From Lachnoclostridium edouardi (GTDB lineage: Bacteria; Bacillota; Clostridia; Lachnospirales; Lachnospiraceae), in NCBI RefSeq assembly GCF_900240245.1, contig NZ_OESQ01000001.1, positions 1,354,156-1,418,155 of the forward strand: a stretch of DNA of 64,000 nt. Direction: 5' to 3'. Positions 28,689 through 37,173 of this stretch are shown in pieces. The position numbers were made by a program, and so were the translations under genes. How positions within the stretch are numbered: the first letter of the stretch is position 1; every line of letters starts with the position of its first letter. Below the pieces are notes generated by a model, which saw only the letters and a program-made list of their open reading frames with translations, did not search any database and was not told where the DNA came from.

Positions 28689-29612
28689 TTACCGCATAAT
28701 AATATATGCCAGATATCCGGAGTAAATAAGTATCATCGCCAGGCCCTCCATCCTGCCGATTTCCATTTTGGTCCATGTCACCACCCATCCCAGAATGCTG
28801 ACTCCCAGCAGGAAAATCATATCATACACATTGATTATTTCCACTGTAATAGGATGAAGCAGACTGGACAGGGATAAAATAGCCAGAATATTAAAAATAT
28901 TAGAGCCAATTACATTGCCCATGGCTAAACCGCTTTCTCCTTTACAGGCGGCTACAGCAGAAGTAACCAGCTCAGGCAGAGAGGTTCCCACGGCTACTAT
29001 GGTCAAACCGATTAAGGTCTGGCTCATGCCGAAAACTGCGGCGATCTGGCTGGCGCTGTCTACTACCAAGTTTCCCCCCATAATAATAGCCGTCAGGCCT
29101 AAGGCAATATAGAAAATACATTTTCCGGGAGGCAGCAGCTCTTCCCGTTTTTCCTCTTTGGTCCTGTTTTTTAAGGCTGTCTTTATGGTAGCGTACAGAA
29201 AATACAGGAAAAATCCAAAAAGAACGAGCCCGTCTATTCTTCCCAGCTCTAAGTCAAAGGCAATCATCCCCAAAAGAACTACAGATACAACAATAGAAAA
29301 AACAAAGTCCCCATATAAAATTTTTTTATTGGCCGCTACTGGCAGCAAAAGACTGCTGACCCCCAGAACTACCAGCAAATTAAAAATATTGGAGCCGATT
29401 ACATTGCCCACTGCAATACCGTTATTTCCTTCTACTGCCGCAGTGATGCTTACAGCGGCCTCCGGTGCGCTGGTTCCAAAAGCTACAATAGTCAGCCCTA
29501 TAATCACGCTGGGAACACGCAGATATTTTGCGGCGGCAGAGCTTCCGTCCACAAAATAATCGGCGCCCTTTACCAGCAGTACAAATCCTACAATCAGCCA
29601 TACATATATCAT
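28689..29612 (-). CDS. Calcium/sodium antiporter, CaCA family (YrbG type)
   Basis: 307 residues from ATG 29612, placed 8 nt after GGAAGG; an upstream TTG has its site too close. About ten membrane spans in two inverted halves, each with the alpha-repeat signature: GTSAPEAAVSITAAVEGNNGIAVGNVIGSNIFN (about residues 45-75) and GTSLPELVTSAVAACKGESGLAMGNVIGSNIFN (about 205-240). The conserved acidic residues (PEA, PEL) needed for Na+/Ca2+ exchange are present. Its promoter overlaps the end of the upstream symporter gene. Confidence 0.93.
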   Translation of the reverse strand: MIYVWLIVGFVLLVKGADYFVDGSSAAAKYLRVPSVIIGLTIVAFGTSAPEAAVSITAAVEGNNGIAVGNVIGSNIFNLLVVLGVSSLLLPVAANKKILYGDFVFSIVVSVVLLGMIAFDLELGRIDGLVLFGFFLYFLYATIKTALKNRTKEEKREELLPPGKCIFYIALGLTAIIMGGNLVVDSASQIAAVFGMSQTLIGLTIVAVGTSLPELVTSAVAACKGESGLAMGNVIGSNIFNILAILSLSSLLHPITVEIINVYDMIFLLGVSILGWVVTWTKMEIGRMEGLAMILIYSGYLAYIIMR

Positions 29613-29673
29613 CAGTATTTTCCTTCCCAAGCTCCTCTTTCATCCTCAGGAACCTTTGTATACATTTTACAGG

Positions 29674-29702
29674 AGTATAAAAAAGTTTTTCTCAATTGTC
29701 AA
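29674..29702 (-). promoter_or_regulatory. Promoter of the cation exchanger gene
   Basis: Minus strand TTGACA (29697-29702), 17-nt spacer, TATACT (29674-29679). The -35 overlaps the last codons of the upstream symporter gene. Confidence 0.7.
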
Positions 29703-31053
29703 GTGCTCCCACCTGTTTTCTCAGCAGCATAAGGCCAATAAGATTAGGCACCGCCAGCAGCCCGTTCCATATGTCAGAAAACTCCCAGACAGTTTCCAGT
29801 CTGGCTAAACACCCCAGAAAGACTGCGTTTAAATACAACAACATATAAATTTTCTCGCCGATTTCTCTGCTTTTTGGAACCCGCTCCGTCAAATAGGACA
29901 CTGCCTGTTTTCCCATATAATACCAGGCAATGATTGTGGCAAATGCAAATACTATCATAGAAAAGGCTACAAAATATTCTCCTGCTGCTCCCATTTTTAT
30001 GGAAAAGCAGTAAGCTGTTAAGGCCGCGCCGTCTACGTCTGCAGCTTCCGGCCTGCCTCCTGTAGCCAACAGTATAACAAAAGCTGTTAATGTGCAGATG
30101 ACTACAGTGTCAAAAAACACCTCAAACATGGCCCACATTCCCTGCTTCTTTGGGGTAGTATCCTCGGCGGCTCCGTGCAGCACGGCTAATGTGCCCAGGC
30201 CTGCCTCATTTGAAAATACTCCTCTGGAAATTCCGTACTGCAGGCTTTTGTTAATACAATATCCGGCAGTTCCCCCAAAGACTGCGGACATATCAAAGGC
30301 GGAGCGGAGAATCCCTGCAATCATTTGGGGAATCTGCTGATAATAAGAAAATATGATTATCATGGAAAATATAAAATAAATTCCCGCTGAGACAGGCATC
30401 AGCCTTTCCGCCACAAGAGAAATTTTGCTGATTCCTCCCCTGATTACAAGAAATACTAAAATGGTTACAAGAGCCCCGCAGACAAGCCCAGGCATTCCCA
30501 GAGAGTAGCCTGCTGTGTCTGCCAGGGAATTGGCCTGCACCATGCTTCCCATTCCCAGAGAGGCCATAACGCAGAAAAAGGCGTACAATATTCCCAGCAC
30601 CGGCATGTGAAGCCCTTTATCCAGATATACCATTGGGCCGCAGACCCATTGGTCCTGTTTATTTTTATACCGATACTTTAACCCCAGCACAGTTTCAGAA
30701 TAGGCAGTCATCATTCCGATTACAGCGGAAACCCACATCCAGAATATAGCTCCCGGCCCTCCTGCAGTTAAAGCTGTGGCTACTCCCACAATATTTCCGG
30801 TTCCTATAGTGGCGGCCAGGGCGGTGCAGGCTGATTGGAACTGGCTGACTTTCTTTTTTTCTCCAGCCTGCTCCCGCCGGACAGTTTCCTCATTGTCCTG
30901 CCCTCCGCCTAAGCTTCCCACAGTCTGCCCCATCCAGTACCAGAATTTTCTGATCTGGAAAAACCGGCCCGAGAAGCTGTAATAAAATCCTACGGCTAAA
31001 AATGCAAATAACAGCCAGGGACCCCACACAATTTCATTTATTTTATGTATCAC
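29692..31053 (-). CDS. Alanine/glycine:cation symporter (AGCS family; GTG start)
   Basis: 453 residues with about ten to eleven membrane spans. The family signatures are clear: ALAATIGTGNIVGVATALTAGGPGAIFWMW (about residues 77-106), and SRGVFSNEAGLGTLAVLHGAAEDTTPKKQGMWAMFEVF further on. It imports alanine or glycine with Na+ or H+. The start codon is GTG (31051-31053); the only purine-rich site is GAAGAAGTGAG, which is weak, so modest expression is likely. Divergent from the phospholipase-like gene. Confidence 0.93.
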   Translation of the reverse strand: MIHKINEIVWGPWLLFAFLAVGFYYSFSGRFFQIRKFWYWMGQTVGSLGGGQDNEETVRREQAGEKKKVSQFQSACTALAATIGTGNIVGVATALTAGGPGAIFWMWVSAVIGMMTAYSETVLGLKYRYKNKQDQWVCGPMVYLDKGLHMPVLGILYAFFCVMASLGMGSMVQANSLADTAGYSLGMPGLVCGALVTILVFLVIRGGISKISLVAERLMPVSAGIYFIFSMIIIFSYYQQIPQMIAGILRSAFDMSAVFGGTAGYCINKSLQYGISRGVFSNEAGLGTLAVLHGAAEDTTPKKQGMWAMFEVFFDTVVICTLTAFVILLATGGRPEAADVDGAALTAYCFSIKMGAAGEYFVAFSMIVFAFATIIAWYYMGKQAVSYLTERVPKSREIGEKIYMLLYLNAVFLGCLARLETVWEFSDIWNGLLAVPNLIGLMLLRKQVGALDN

Positions 31054-31162
31054 ATACTCACTTCTTCCATTTCTTTTCCTGTCGCATTTTATGTAAAATT
31101 ATGATAATATATACTTAGAATTTGATATTTCGGAACTTTATGAAAGAACAGGTGACAATATT

Positions 31163-32143
31163 ATGCCAGGTTTTACCACTCACTATATTTTAGGCATGAA
31201 AGTATATAACAGCCTTCCCAACCAGCAGCTGAAGTATATAATTGCCAAGCACCGCTGGCTGTATCAGCTGGGTCTTCAGGGGCCGGATATGTTTTTTTAT
31301 AACATTCCTATTCTGCGCCACCGGGATTACCGCAATGTAGGCTCTTATATGCACGAGAATCATGTCAATGATTTTTTCAGAAATTATCTGAACCGTATGT
31401 CCCAGCTTCCATATAAGCAGCAAAGAGAACAGGCCATGTCTTATCTGGCAGGCTTCTTATGCCATTATATCGGCGATTCCATCTGCCACCCTTATGTTTA
31501 CGGCAGAACCCACTATAATGTGAAAAGCCCTACTACTCACCAGTACGCTCTCCACGCTGCCTTGGAAAATGATATTGACGCTATTCTTCTCAGCAAGTAC
31601 AAAAAGAAAAAGCCTTCTGAATTTAATCAGGCTGCCACCATCTGTTTAAACGGGCTGGAGATGCAGTTTGTTTCCAGATTTTTGGCCTCCTGCATTAATG
31701 AAACCTACTATCCCATCAGCCATGAGAATAACTTTCAGGTATCTCCCAGAATGGTTTACCGCTCTATTTTGGCGATCCGTTTTGGCTGCCGCACCTTAGC
31801 CGACAAATCCGGCAGGAAAAAGAACAGCATAGAATTTGTAGAGTCCTTATTTTTAAAAAATCCTATTGCGTCTACTAAGATTGTCACAGATCACGTTGAA
31901 AACCCCAGAGAATGTTTGAATCTGGACCACCAAATCTGGTGCAATCCCTGGGATAAGGGCCTGGCCTCCAACGCCTCCTTTGTGGATCTGTTTATTCAGT
32001 CTCTGAAAAAATGCAGCACTGTTTATTACCTGCTGAATCATATTTTAGTAAGCAGCGTTCCCATGGAAGAGCAGGATTTTCACGCTTTGCTGGAGCAGTT
32101 AGGCAATTATTCCTATCACAGCGGTCTTCCTATTGAGGATTAA
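31163..32143 (+). CDS. Zinc-dependent phospholipase C family protein
   Basis: 326 residues, matching the zinc_dep_PLC domain common in clostridia: N-terminal MPGFTTHYILGMKVY, LGLQGPDMFFY, LCHYIGDSICHPYVYGRT and HAALENDIDAILL. The His and Asp residues in these motifs are the expected zinc ligands of the phospholipase C/P1-nuclease fold. There is no signal peptide, unlike secreted phospholipases C, so it probably acts inside the cell and its true substrate is unknown. The ribosome binding site is modest (CAGGTGA). Confidence 0.85.
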   Translation: MPGFTTHYILGMKVYNSLPNQQLKYIIAKHRWLYQLGLQGPDMFFYNIPILRHRDYRNVGSYMHENHVNDFFRNYLNRMSQLPYKQQREQAMSYLAGFLCHYIGDSICHPYVYGRTHYNVKSPTTHQYALHAALENDIDAILLSKYKKKKPSEFNQAATICLNGLEMQFVSRFLASCINETYYPISHENNFQVSPRMVYRSILAIRFGCRTLADKSGRKKNSIEFVESLFLKNPIASTKIVTDHVENPRECLNLDHQIWCNPWDKGLASNASFVDLFIQSLKKCSTVYYLLNHILVSSVPMEEQDFHALLEQLGNYSYHSGLPIED

Positions 32144-32181
32144 TTTTTTCTTTCCACAAAACTTCAGGAGGTGCTTTTCAC

Positions 32182-32973
32182 ATGGCAATTCAGCTTCACA
32201 ATGAAGAAGAATGGCGGCTTCTTGCAGATACGGCGGCCCTGGCGGGAAAGATTATGCTGGTGTCCGGCGGGGAAACCTACCGGGTGGAGGACACCATCCG
32301 GCGGATTCTTTCCACCTCTGGTTTTGAGTACTGCGAGGCCTTTGTAGTGACAACAGGGATTATTATTACTTTAGAAGATAAGCAGACAGGAACCATTACT
32401 CTTACAAGACGTGTGGGAGAAAAACAGACGAATCTTGGAAATATTGCAAATGTAAACAAGATTTCCAGACAATACTGCCAGGGAAAGCTTTCCCTGGCAG
32501 AAACTTATCATATTCTGAAACGGTTAGAGCCTGTCAGCTATCCTGACTGGATTACATTTCTGTCTATGTGTCTCACTGCTTCCAGCTTCACATTTATATT
32601 AGGAGGCGGCTTTCCTGAATGCGCCACCGCCGCATGGAACGGCCTTTATTTTATTATCAGCAAGCTGATAAACAGAAAGCTTCAGGTCAACGGTTTTGTT
32701 TTTAATATGGTGGCCTCCTTTTTTATGGCCTTTACCAGCATCTGGGTTCAAAAATTGCTTCTCCCAAATCTGCTTTTAGAGCCTTTAATCGCCGGCTCTA
32801 TTATGGCTTTGCTGCCGGGACTGGCATTAACAAACGGAATCCGGGATACTTTAGCCGGAGACTATATGTCAGGGGGAGCCAGAATTGTGGAGGCATTTGT
32901 CATCGCCGCTTCCCTGGCAATTGGAATCGGCGCAGGCCTGTTTTTAGGCGGGACTATTTCAGGAGGTGTGTAA
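32182..32973 (+). CDS. Threonine/serine exporter, large subunit (ThrE N-terminal type, DUF1212)
   Basis: 263 residues. A cytoplasmic segment of about 115 residues (LADTAALAGKIMLVSGGETYRVEDTIRRI, then VVTTGIIITLED) precedes five predicted membrane spans. This equals the N-terminal half of the ThrE exporter. It overlaps the next gene by one base (TAATG), which encodes the other half, so the pair should form one transporter for threonine/serine or a related small amino acid. Ribosome binding site TCAGGAGGTG. Confidence 0.92.
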   Translation: MAIQLHNEEEWRLLADTAALAGKIMLVSGGETYRVEDTIRRILSTSGFEYCEAFVVTTGIIITLEDKQTGTITLTRRVGEKQTNLGNIANVNKISRQYCQGKLSLAETYHILKRLEPVSYPDWITFLSMCLTASSFTFILGGGFPECATAAWNGLYFIISKLINRKLQVNGFVFNMVASFFMAFTSIWVQKLLLPNLLLEPLIAGSIMALLPGLALTNGIRDTLAGDYMSGGARIVEAFVIAASLAIGIGAGLFLGGTISGGV

Positions 32974-33389
32974 TGGTCTTACACTTTATTGGCGCATTTA
33001 TTGCCGTCATCACTTTAAGCATTATTTTCTGTGTTCCCAGAAAGTTTCTGGCCTGCTCCAGCATAACCGGCGCCTTAGGCTGGGTGCTGTATTTAGGCCT
33101 TATGAATCTGGGGGTTCAGGAAATGCTTGCCATGTTTTCCGCCGCCTTTGCAGTATCTGTTATTTCTCAGATTTTCGCCCGGTTCTTTAAGGCGCCTGTA
33201 ATTATTTTTCTGGTGCCGGGAGTTCTGCCTTTAGTTCCCGGCGTAGGAGTGTACCGTGTGGTTTACTATCTGCTTCTGGAAAACAGCTCTATGTCCGGCT
33301 ATTATTTTTTATACACATTGCAGATGGCCGGTATGATCGCCATAGCTATTTTTCTTACAGACACTCTATTTAGAGTATTGTTTTCTTAA
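32973..33389 (+). CDS. Threonine/serine exporter, small subunit (ThrE C-terminal type, DUF3815)
   Basis: 138 residues, four to five membrane spans, with the family pattern APVIIFLVPGVLPLVPGVGVYRVVYYLL (about residues 73-100). Translationally coupled to the large subunit through a TAATG overlap. Together they match the split form of ThrE found in many Firmicutes. Confidence 0.92.
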   Translation: MVLHFIGAFIAVITLSIIFCVPRKFLACSSITGALGWVLYLGLMNLGVQEMLAMFSAAFAVSVISQIFARFFKAPVIIFLVPGVLPLVPGVGVYRVVYYLLLENSSMSGYYFLYTLQMAGMIAIAIFLTDTLFRVLFS

Positions 33390-33402
33390 TAGAAGAGGCT
33401 AT

Positions 33403-33434
33403 AAAAACAGGGCAATGCATTATGCATCGCCCTG
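33403..33434 (-). terminator. Terminator of the MBL-fold gene
   Basis: Stem CAGGGC/GCCCTG with inner ATGCAT/ATGCAT; on the minus strand it is followed by five T (33403-33407). On the plus strand the T-tract is broken, so it works best for the minus-strand gene but may also stop ThrE transcription. Confidence 0.75.
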
Positions 33435-33458
33435 CTATTATTTTATAAGACTGTCAGC

Positions 33459-34469
33459 TTACTCTATTACCTGATCTCCGTCCTTCATAATATAATGCTT
33501 TTTCACTCCCAGATTATTCATCCAGCGCTTTGTAGTCTCTGTGGCAAAATTGCCGCTTCCCGGACCCGAGCCGCCGTCGTTATCCCACAGCCACTGAGGC
33601 GTTGGCCACAGACAGATTTTAGGGCGGAATATTTTGTATACTTCCTCTGTAACTCCATCCTGGCCATGGTGAGCCATCTGGATTATGTCGCATTTCAAAA
33701 GATCTGTATCCCATGTTTTAATCAGCTTTTCCCCGCCTTCACGGCCCAGATCTCCCAGAAAATCAATATAAACCCCATTTACATTAATCATGTAGCACAC
33801 AGAGCTATTGTTGATAGCGTCTGTGTCAAACTCAAAGTGCTCGTTAAGGACTGTAATCACTACGTCGTCTACCTGAATCTGTGTATCCTTTTTAATATCC
33901 CCGTGAAGAGCTTCTGCAGGCAGCTTGTCCTCCAGGTTTTTCATAAAGTTTTCCACTACCGCCACATCTGAGGCTGAAGATGTTTTTTTATAAAAGCTTA
34001 AAGGTCCCAGGGAATAGTAGACGTTTTCAATGGTAATCCCCTGCTCCTCCCTGGCAAGTATTGTATTTAAGGCTCCTACATGGTCAATGTGAGGATGGGT
34101 AATCAGCCATGCGTTGACATGACCGCCCTTGGCCTTTAAGGTCTCCACTAAATGATCTGTGTCGTGGGGAGTTCCTCCGTCTACTACAATCAGCCCGCCG
34201 TTTTTTGTCTGTATTACTGCAGAAAGCATCTGGCTGTTGCTTTGGTTGGCTAAAAGTGTTAAATTCGCTCCGCCTAACAGCTTTTCCTCTTCCTGGACAT
34301 TTTCAGCTTCCGCCTCATTTCCATTGTCAGCTGTCTGAAACAGGCCCATATTCCCCTGAAGCAGCGCTGTTCCAGATGCATCTTCCTTCTTTTCGCCGCC
34401 TCCCAGAAGAATTGCAGCCCCCATAAATCCTATCAGGCAGTTTACTGCCCACCGTCTCCAATTTTTCAT
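33459..34469 (-). CDS. Exported metallo-beta-lactamase-fold hydrolase (ComEC C-terminal type)
   Basis: 336 residues. The N-terminus has a positive patch (KNWRRW) and a hydrophobic segment (about 8-24) without a lipobox cysteine, so it is probably secreted or membrane-anchored. An acidic linker (about 26-65) precedes the MBL domain: THPHIDHVGAL (HxHxDH zinc motif), FLGDLG, and MAHHGQDG with a further His. This arrangement matches stand-alone ComEC/Rec2-like MBL proteins; the substrate could be nucleic acid or a phosphodiester but is unproven. It lies 8 nt after the lipoprotein gene, so they form an operon. Confidence 0.85.
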   Translation of the reverse strand: MKNWRRWAVNCLIGFMGAAILLGGGEKKEDASGTALLQGNMGLFQTADNGNEAEAENVQEEEKLLGGANLTLLANQSNSQMLSAVIQTKNGGLIVVDGGTPHDTDHLVETLKAKGGHVNAWLITHPHIDHVGALNTILAREEQGITIENVYYSLGPLSFYKKTSSASDVAVVENFMKNLEDKLPAEALHGDIKKDTQIQVDDVVITVLNEHFEFDTDAINNSSVCYMINVNGVYIDFLGDLGREGGEKLIKTWDTDLLKCDIIQMAHHGQDGVTEEVYKIFRPKICLWPTPQWLWDNDGGSGPGSGNFATETTKRWMNNLGVKKHYIMKDGDQVIE

Positions 34470-34477
34470 AGGTTCAC

Positions 34478-35038
34478 CTACTGCTTGACGCTTTCAGCCT
34501 CTGGTTTATTTAAGTCAGTGATGCTCATTTTAGAAAGCCATCCCTCTGCTGATACAGGGTCCTGGTTTCCAGCTACAATTACATCATCTACCAGCCATGT
34601 ACTCTCATCCTCTTTTGTGCTTTCAGGCATAACCTGAATCCACATATTGTGAGTTTCTGCAAATCCGCCGTAATAATTGTCTGAAGACATTGCATAGTTG
34701 GCGTCCTGATCTGCAACTGCATCGTTGCAGGCTCCGATTAAAACAGTAGCGTACTCTAAAGCTTCCTCCTCAGTGGTTTCATCATCTACTGTAACCATAA
34801 TGTAAGCGCTGTCTTCATCGCTGTTTACCTCAATACCTTTTCCGTAAGGAAAGTCTTCTGAGCCTACATAATCAGCATTTAAATCCTCCTGTACCTGGCC
34901 CCAGTCAATTACAATGCCTTTTTTTAAGGACATATCAGGCGCTGCGTCCTTTCCCTCTGGAGTCACAATATTACTTTGTGTACATCCGCTTAATAATACT
35001 GCACAGCCAAACATGGCTAAAAATCTCTTAACTTTCAT
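34478..35038 (-). CDS. Putative lipoprotein of unknown function
   Basis: 186 residues. Lipoprotein signal MKVKRFLAMFGCAVLLSGC ends at Cys19. The mature part is acidic, with many Asp/Glu residues (EVNSDEDSAYIMVTVDDETTEEEALEYA) and a probable alpha/beta fold. No family recognised. It is encoded immediately upstream of the exported MBL-fold protein in the same operon, so the two may act together at the cell surface. Confidence 0.75.
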   Translation of the reverse strand: MKVKRFLAMFGCAVLLSGCTQSNIVTPEGKDAAPDMSLKKGIVIDWGQVQEDLNADYVGSEDFPYGKGIEVNSDEDSAYIMVTVDDETTEEEALEYATVLIGACNDAVADQDANYAMSSDNYYGGFAETHNMWIQVMPESTKEDESTWLVDDVIVAGNQDPVSAEGWLSKMSITDLNKPEAESVKQ

Positions 35039-35226
35039 TTGTAATTCCTCCTTACTATTAGACCATTGTATTATATCGAAAGTCTTAGGATTTTTATAGG
35101 GGTTTTCAAAAAAAGTCAGAAATTCTTCATATTTTCCCCTTGCTTTCTCCTTCCATCCATGGTAGTATGTTCAATATATTTTATTTTTATCATTTATTGA
35201 ACAAAATATTTTAAAGGGAGACTCTT

Positions 35227-36735
35227 ATGTTAAGAAAACAACTAGATTGGATCACCACTGTAATACCATTTATAAGCATTTTAATATTGTGCGCCTTATT
35301 TATTCTGAATCCTCAGGCTTCTTCTAATGTTTTAGGAAATATCCGCTATTTGCTGGGAGACCGCCTGGGAAGCTATTATCTGCTTATAGGGCTGGCTGTA
35401 TTTATATGCTCCCTTTATATGGCATTTTCCAGATTTGGAAATATTCGTCTGGGAAATTTGGAGAAGCCGGAATATTCTTCTTTTAAATGGGGCAGCATGA
35501 TGTTTACTGCCGGTTTGGCAGCCGACATTTTATTTTACTCTATCTGCGAGTGGATGCTGTACGCCTCTGAGCCCCGCATTTCAGATTTGGGTGGGATGCA
35601 GGACTGGTCCTCTGTTTACCCTCTGTTTCACTGGGGTCCTATTCCCTGGAGCTTTTACATCAGTCTGGCAGTTGCCTTTGGCTTTATGCTTCATGTAAGG
35701 AAGAGAAAGAAGCAGAAATATTCTGAGGCCTGCCGTCCTCTTTTAGGAAAACATGTGGATGGTATATTGGGAAAGCTAATTGATCTGCTGGCTGTTTTTG
35801 CTCTTTTGGCTGGCACGGCCACCACCTTTTCTCTGGCAACCCCTCTTCTCTCCATGGCTGTCAGCCGGGTATTTGGTTTTTCCACCAGCAATCTTCTTAC
35901 TATTGTTATTTTAGCGGTTATTGGAGTCACTTACACTGTTACTGTATATTTTGGAATGAAGGGGATTTCCAGGCTGGCCGCCTCCTGCACATATTTATTT
36001 TTTGCCCTGCTGCTTTATGTTTTTATAGGAGGGGGAGAGGCCCAATACACTGTTGAAACAGGTATTTCTGCTTTAGGCAGCCTGACCCAGAATTTTATTG
36101 TTATGTCTACATGGACAGATGCATTAAGAACCTCCTCCTTCCCTCAAACATGGACTATTTTCTATTGGGCTTATTGGATGGTATGGTGCGTGGCTACCCC
36201 GTTTTTCATAGGCTCCATCAGCCGCGGAAGAACTGTGCGCCAGACTGTGCTGGGGGGATATTTCTGGGGCTTATCAGGCACATTTACTTCCTTTATTGTG
36301 CTGGGCAATTATGGACTGGCTTTAGAAATGAAGGGAAGGGCAGATTTAATGGGGGTTTATCAGGCAACCGGCGATTTGTATCAGACCATTCTCACTATAT
36401 TTGAGACCCTCCCATTTGCCCAGGTAGCCTTAATCCTGCTGGCTGTCACTATGATTGCCTTTTACGCCACCTCCTTTGACGCCCTGGCCTTAGTTGCCTC
36501 CTTCTATTCATACAAGGAATTAGATTCAGACCAGGAGCCGGACAAAAAGGTAAAGCTGTTCTGGTCTGTGCTTCTTATGCTGCTGCCTATTGCATTGATC
36601 TTTTCAGAAAATTCAATGGCTAATCTGCAGACAGTTTCTATTATTGCCGCCTTTCCTATTGGCATTGTTATATTTATGATCTTATACAGCTTTTTTAAAG
36701 ACGCAGCAGCTTATTTAAATGAAATGAAAAAATAA
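35227..36735 (+). CDS. BCCT family transporter (betaine/carnitine/choline type)
   Basis: 502 residues, about twelve membrane spans. The BCCT signature appears as WTIFYWAYWMVWCVATPFF, with GSISRGRTVRQTVLGG after it. The Trp-rich helix and the Gly-rich segment early in the protein fit the family. Substrate is likely a quaternary ammonium compound such as glycine betaine, carnitine or choline, driven by Na+ or by exchange; sequence alone does not decide. Ribosome binding site AAAGGGAG. It ends at a bidirectional terminator. Confidence 0.92.
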   Translation: MLRKQLDWITTVIPFISILILCALFILNPQASSNVLGNIRYLLGDRLGSYYLLIGLAVFICSLYMAFSRFGNIRLGNLEKPEYSSFKWGSMMFTAGLAADILFYSICEWMLYASEPRISDLGGMQDWSSVYPLFHWGPIPWSFYISLAVAFGFMLHVRKRKKQKYSEACRPLLGKHVDGILGKLIDLLAVFALLAGTATTFSLATPLLSMAVSRVFGFSTSNLLTIVILAVIGVTYTVTVYFGMKGISRLAASCTYLFFALLLYVFIGGGEAQYTVETGISALGSLTQNFIVMSTWTDALRTSSFPQTWTIFYWAYWMVWCVATPFFIGSISRGRTVRQTVLGGYFWGLSGTFTSFIVLGNYGLALEMKGRADLMGVYQATGDLYQTILTIFETLPFAQVALILLAVTMIAFYATSFDALALVASFYSYKELDSDQEPDKKVKLFWSVLLMLLPIALIFSENSMANLQTVSIIAAFPIGIVIFMILYSFFKDAAAYLNEMKK

Positions 36736-36738
36736 TCT

Positions 36739-36799
36739 AAAAAACGGGCCTGTCAAATTTTTCCATATACTTTGGATAAAATCTGACAGGCCCGTTTTT
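36739..36799. terminator. Bidirectional terminator between BCCT and the XRE gene
   Basis: ACGGGCCTGTCA pairs with TGACAGGCCCGT across a loop of about 30 nt. A6 precedes and T5 follows, so both convergent genes can end here. Confidence 0.9.
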
Positions 36800-36832
36800 A
36801 CAGCGGACAATTCATTTTGCTTAACAATATTT

Positions 36833-37072
36833 TTAATCTTCTTGATCTAAATTATCAAACATATCTGAGTCATAAAACTCTCTGATGGACATTCCAAACC
36901 CATCAGCTATTTTCTTAATGTTTACTATTCCTGGATTTCTGCTTTTTCCATTCATAATACTTTTAAAGGTCGATGGCGGCATACCCGACTGATAAATAAG
37001 CATGTACTCTGTCATCTGCTTATTTCTGCAAAGTTCCTGAATCCGTCTACCTGTAGCTTCTCGTACATTCAT
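36833..37072 (-). CDS. Small XRE-family DNA-binding protein
   Basis: 79 residues from ATG 37072, chosen because GGGAGAG lies 8 nt upstream; the longer frame includes the palindrome and has no ribosome binding site. It is a single helix-turn-helix: RRIQELCRNKQMTEYMLIYQSGMPPSTFKSIMNGKSRNPGIVNIKKIADGFGMSIREFY, the standard five-helix XRE fold (residues 8-68), with a short acidic tail. A 16-bp palindrome 53 bp upstream is a candidate operator. It lies at the downstream end of the glycan locus and could regulate itself or that locus. Confidence 0.85.
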   Translation of the reverse strand: MNVREATGRRIQELCRNKQMTEYMLIYQSGMPPSTFKSIMNGKSRNPGIVNIKKIADGFGMSIREFYDSDMFDNLDQED

Positions 37073-37124
37073 GTTTATCTCTCCCTTTCTACCATATAGT
37101 TTAGTAGAAAAAGAAACCAAATCA

Positions 37125-37140
37125 GGTCGATATATCGACC
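37125..37140. promoter_or_regulatory. 16-bp perfect palindrome upstream of the XRE gene
   Basis: GGTCGATATATCGACC, 53 bp before the XRE start and 34 bp from the end of the adjacent glycosyltransferase gene. Position and symmetry suit a dimeric HTH operator; binding by the neighbouring XRE protein is inference. Confidence 0.5.
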
Positions 37141-37173
37141 CAGAGATAAAAATGCATAGTCTCATTTTGGATA

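Noticed and set aside
29657..29666. TTGTATACAT near the cation exchanger gene as a third GntR site
   Set aside because: One base off the palindrome and lies in a leader of an unrelated gene; single near-match to a 10-bp motif is expected by chance in 64 kb of AT-rich DNA.
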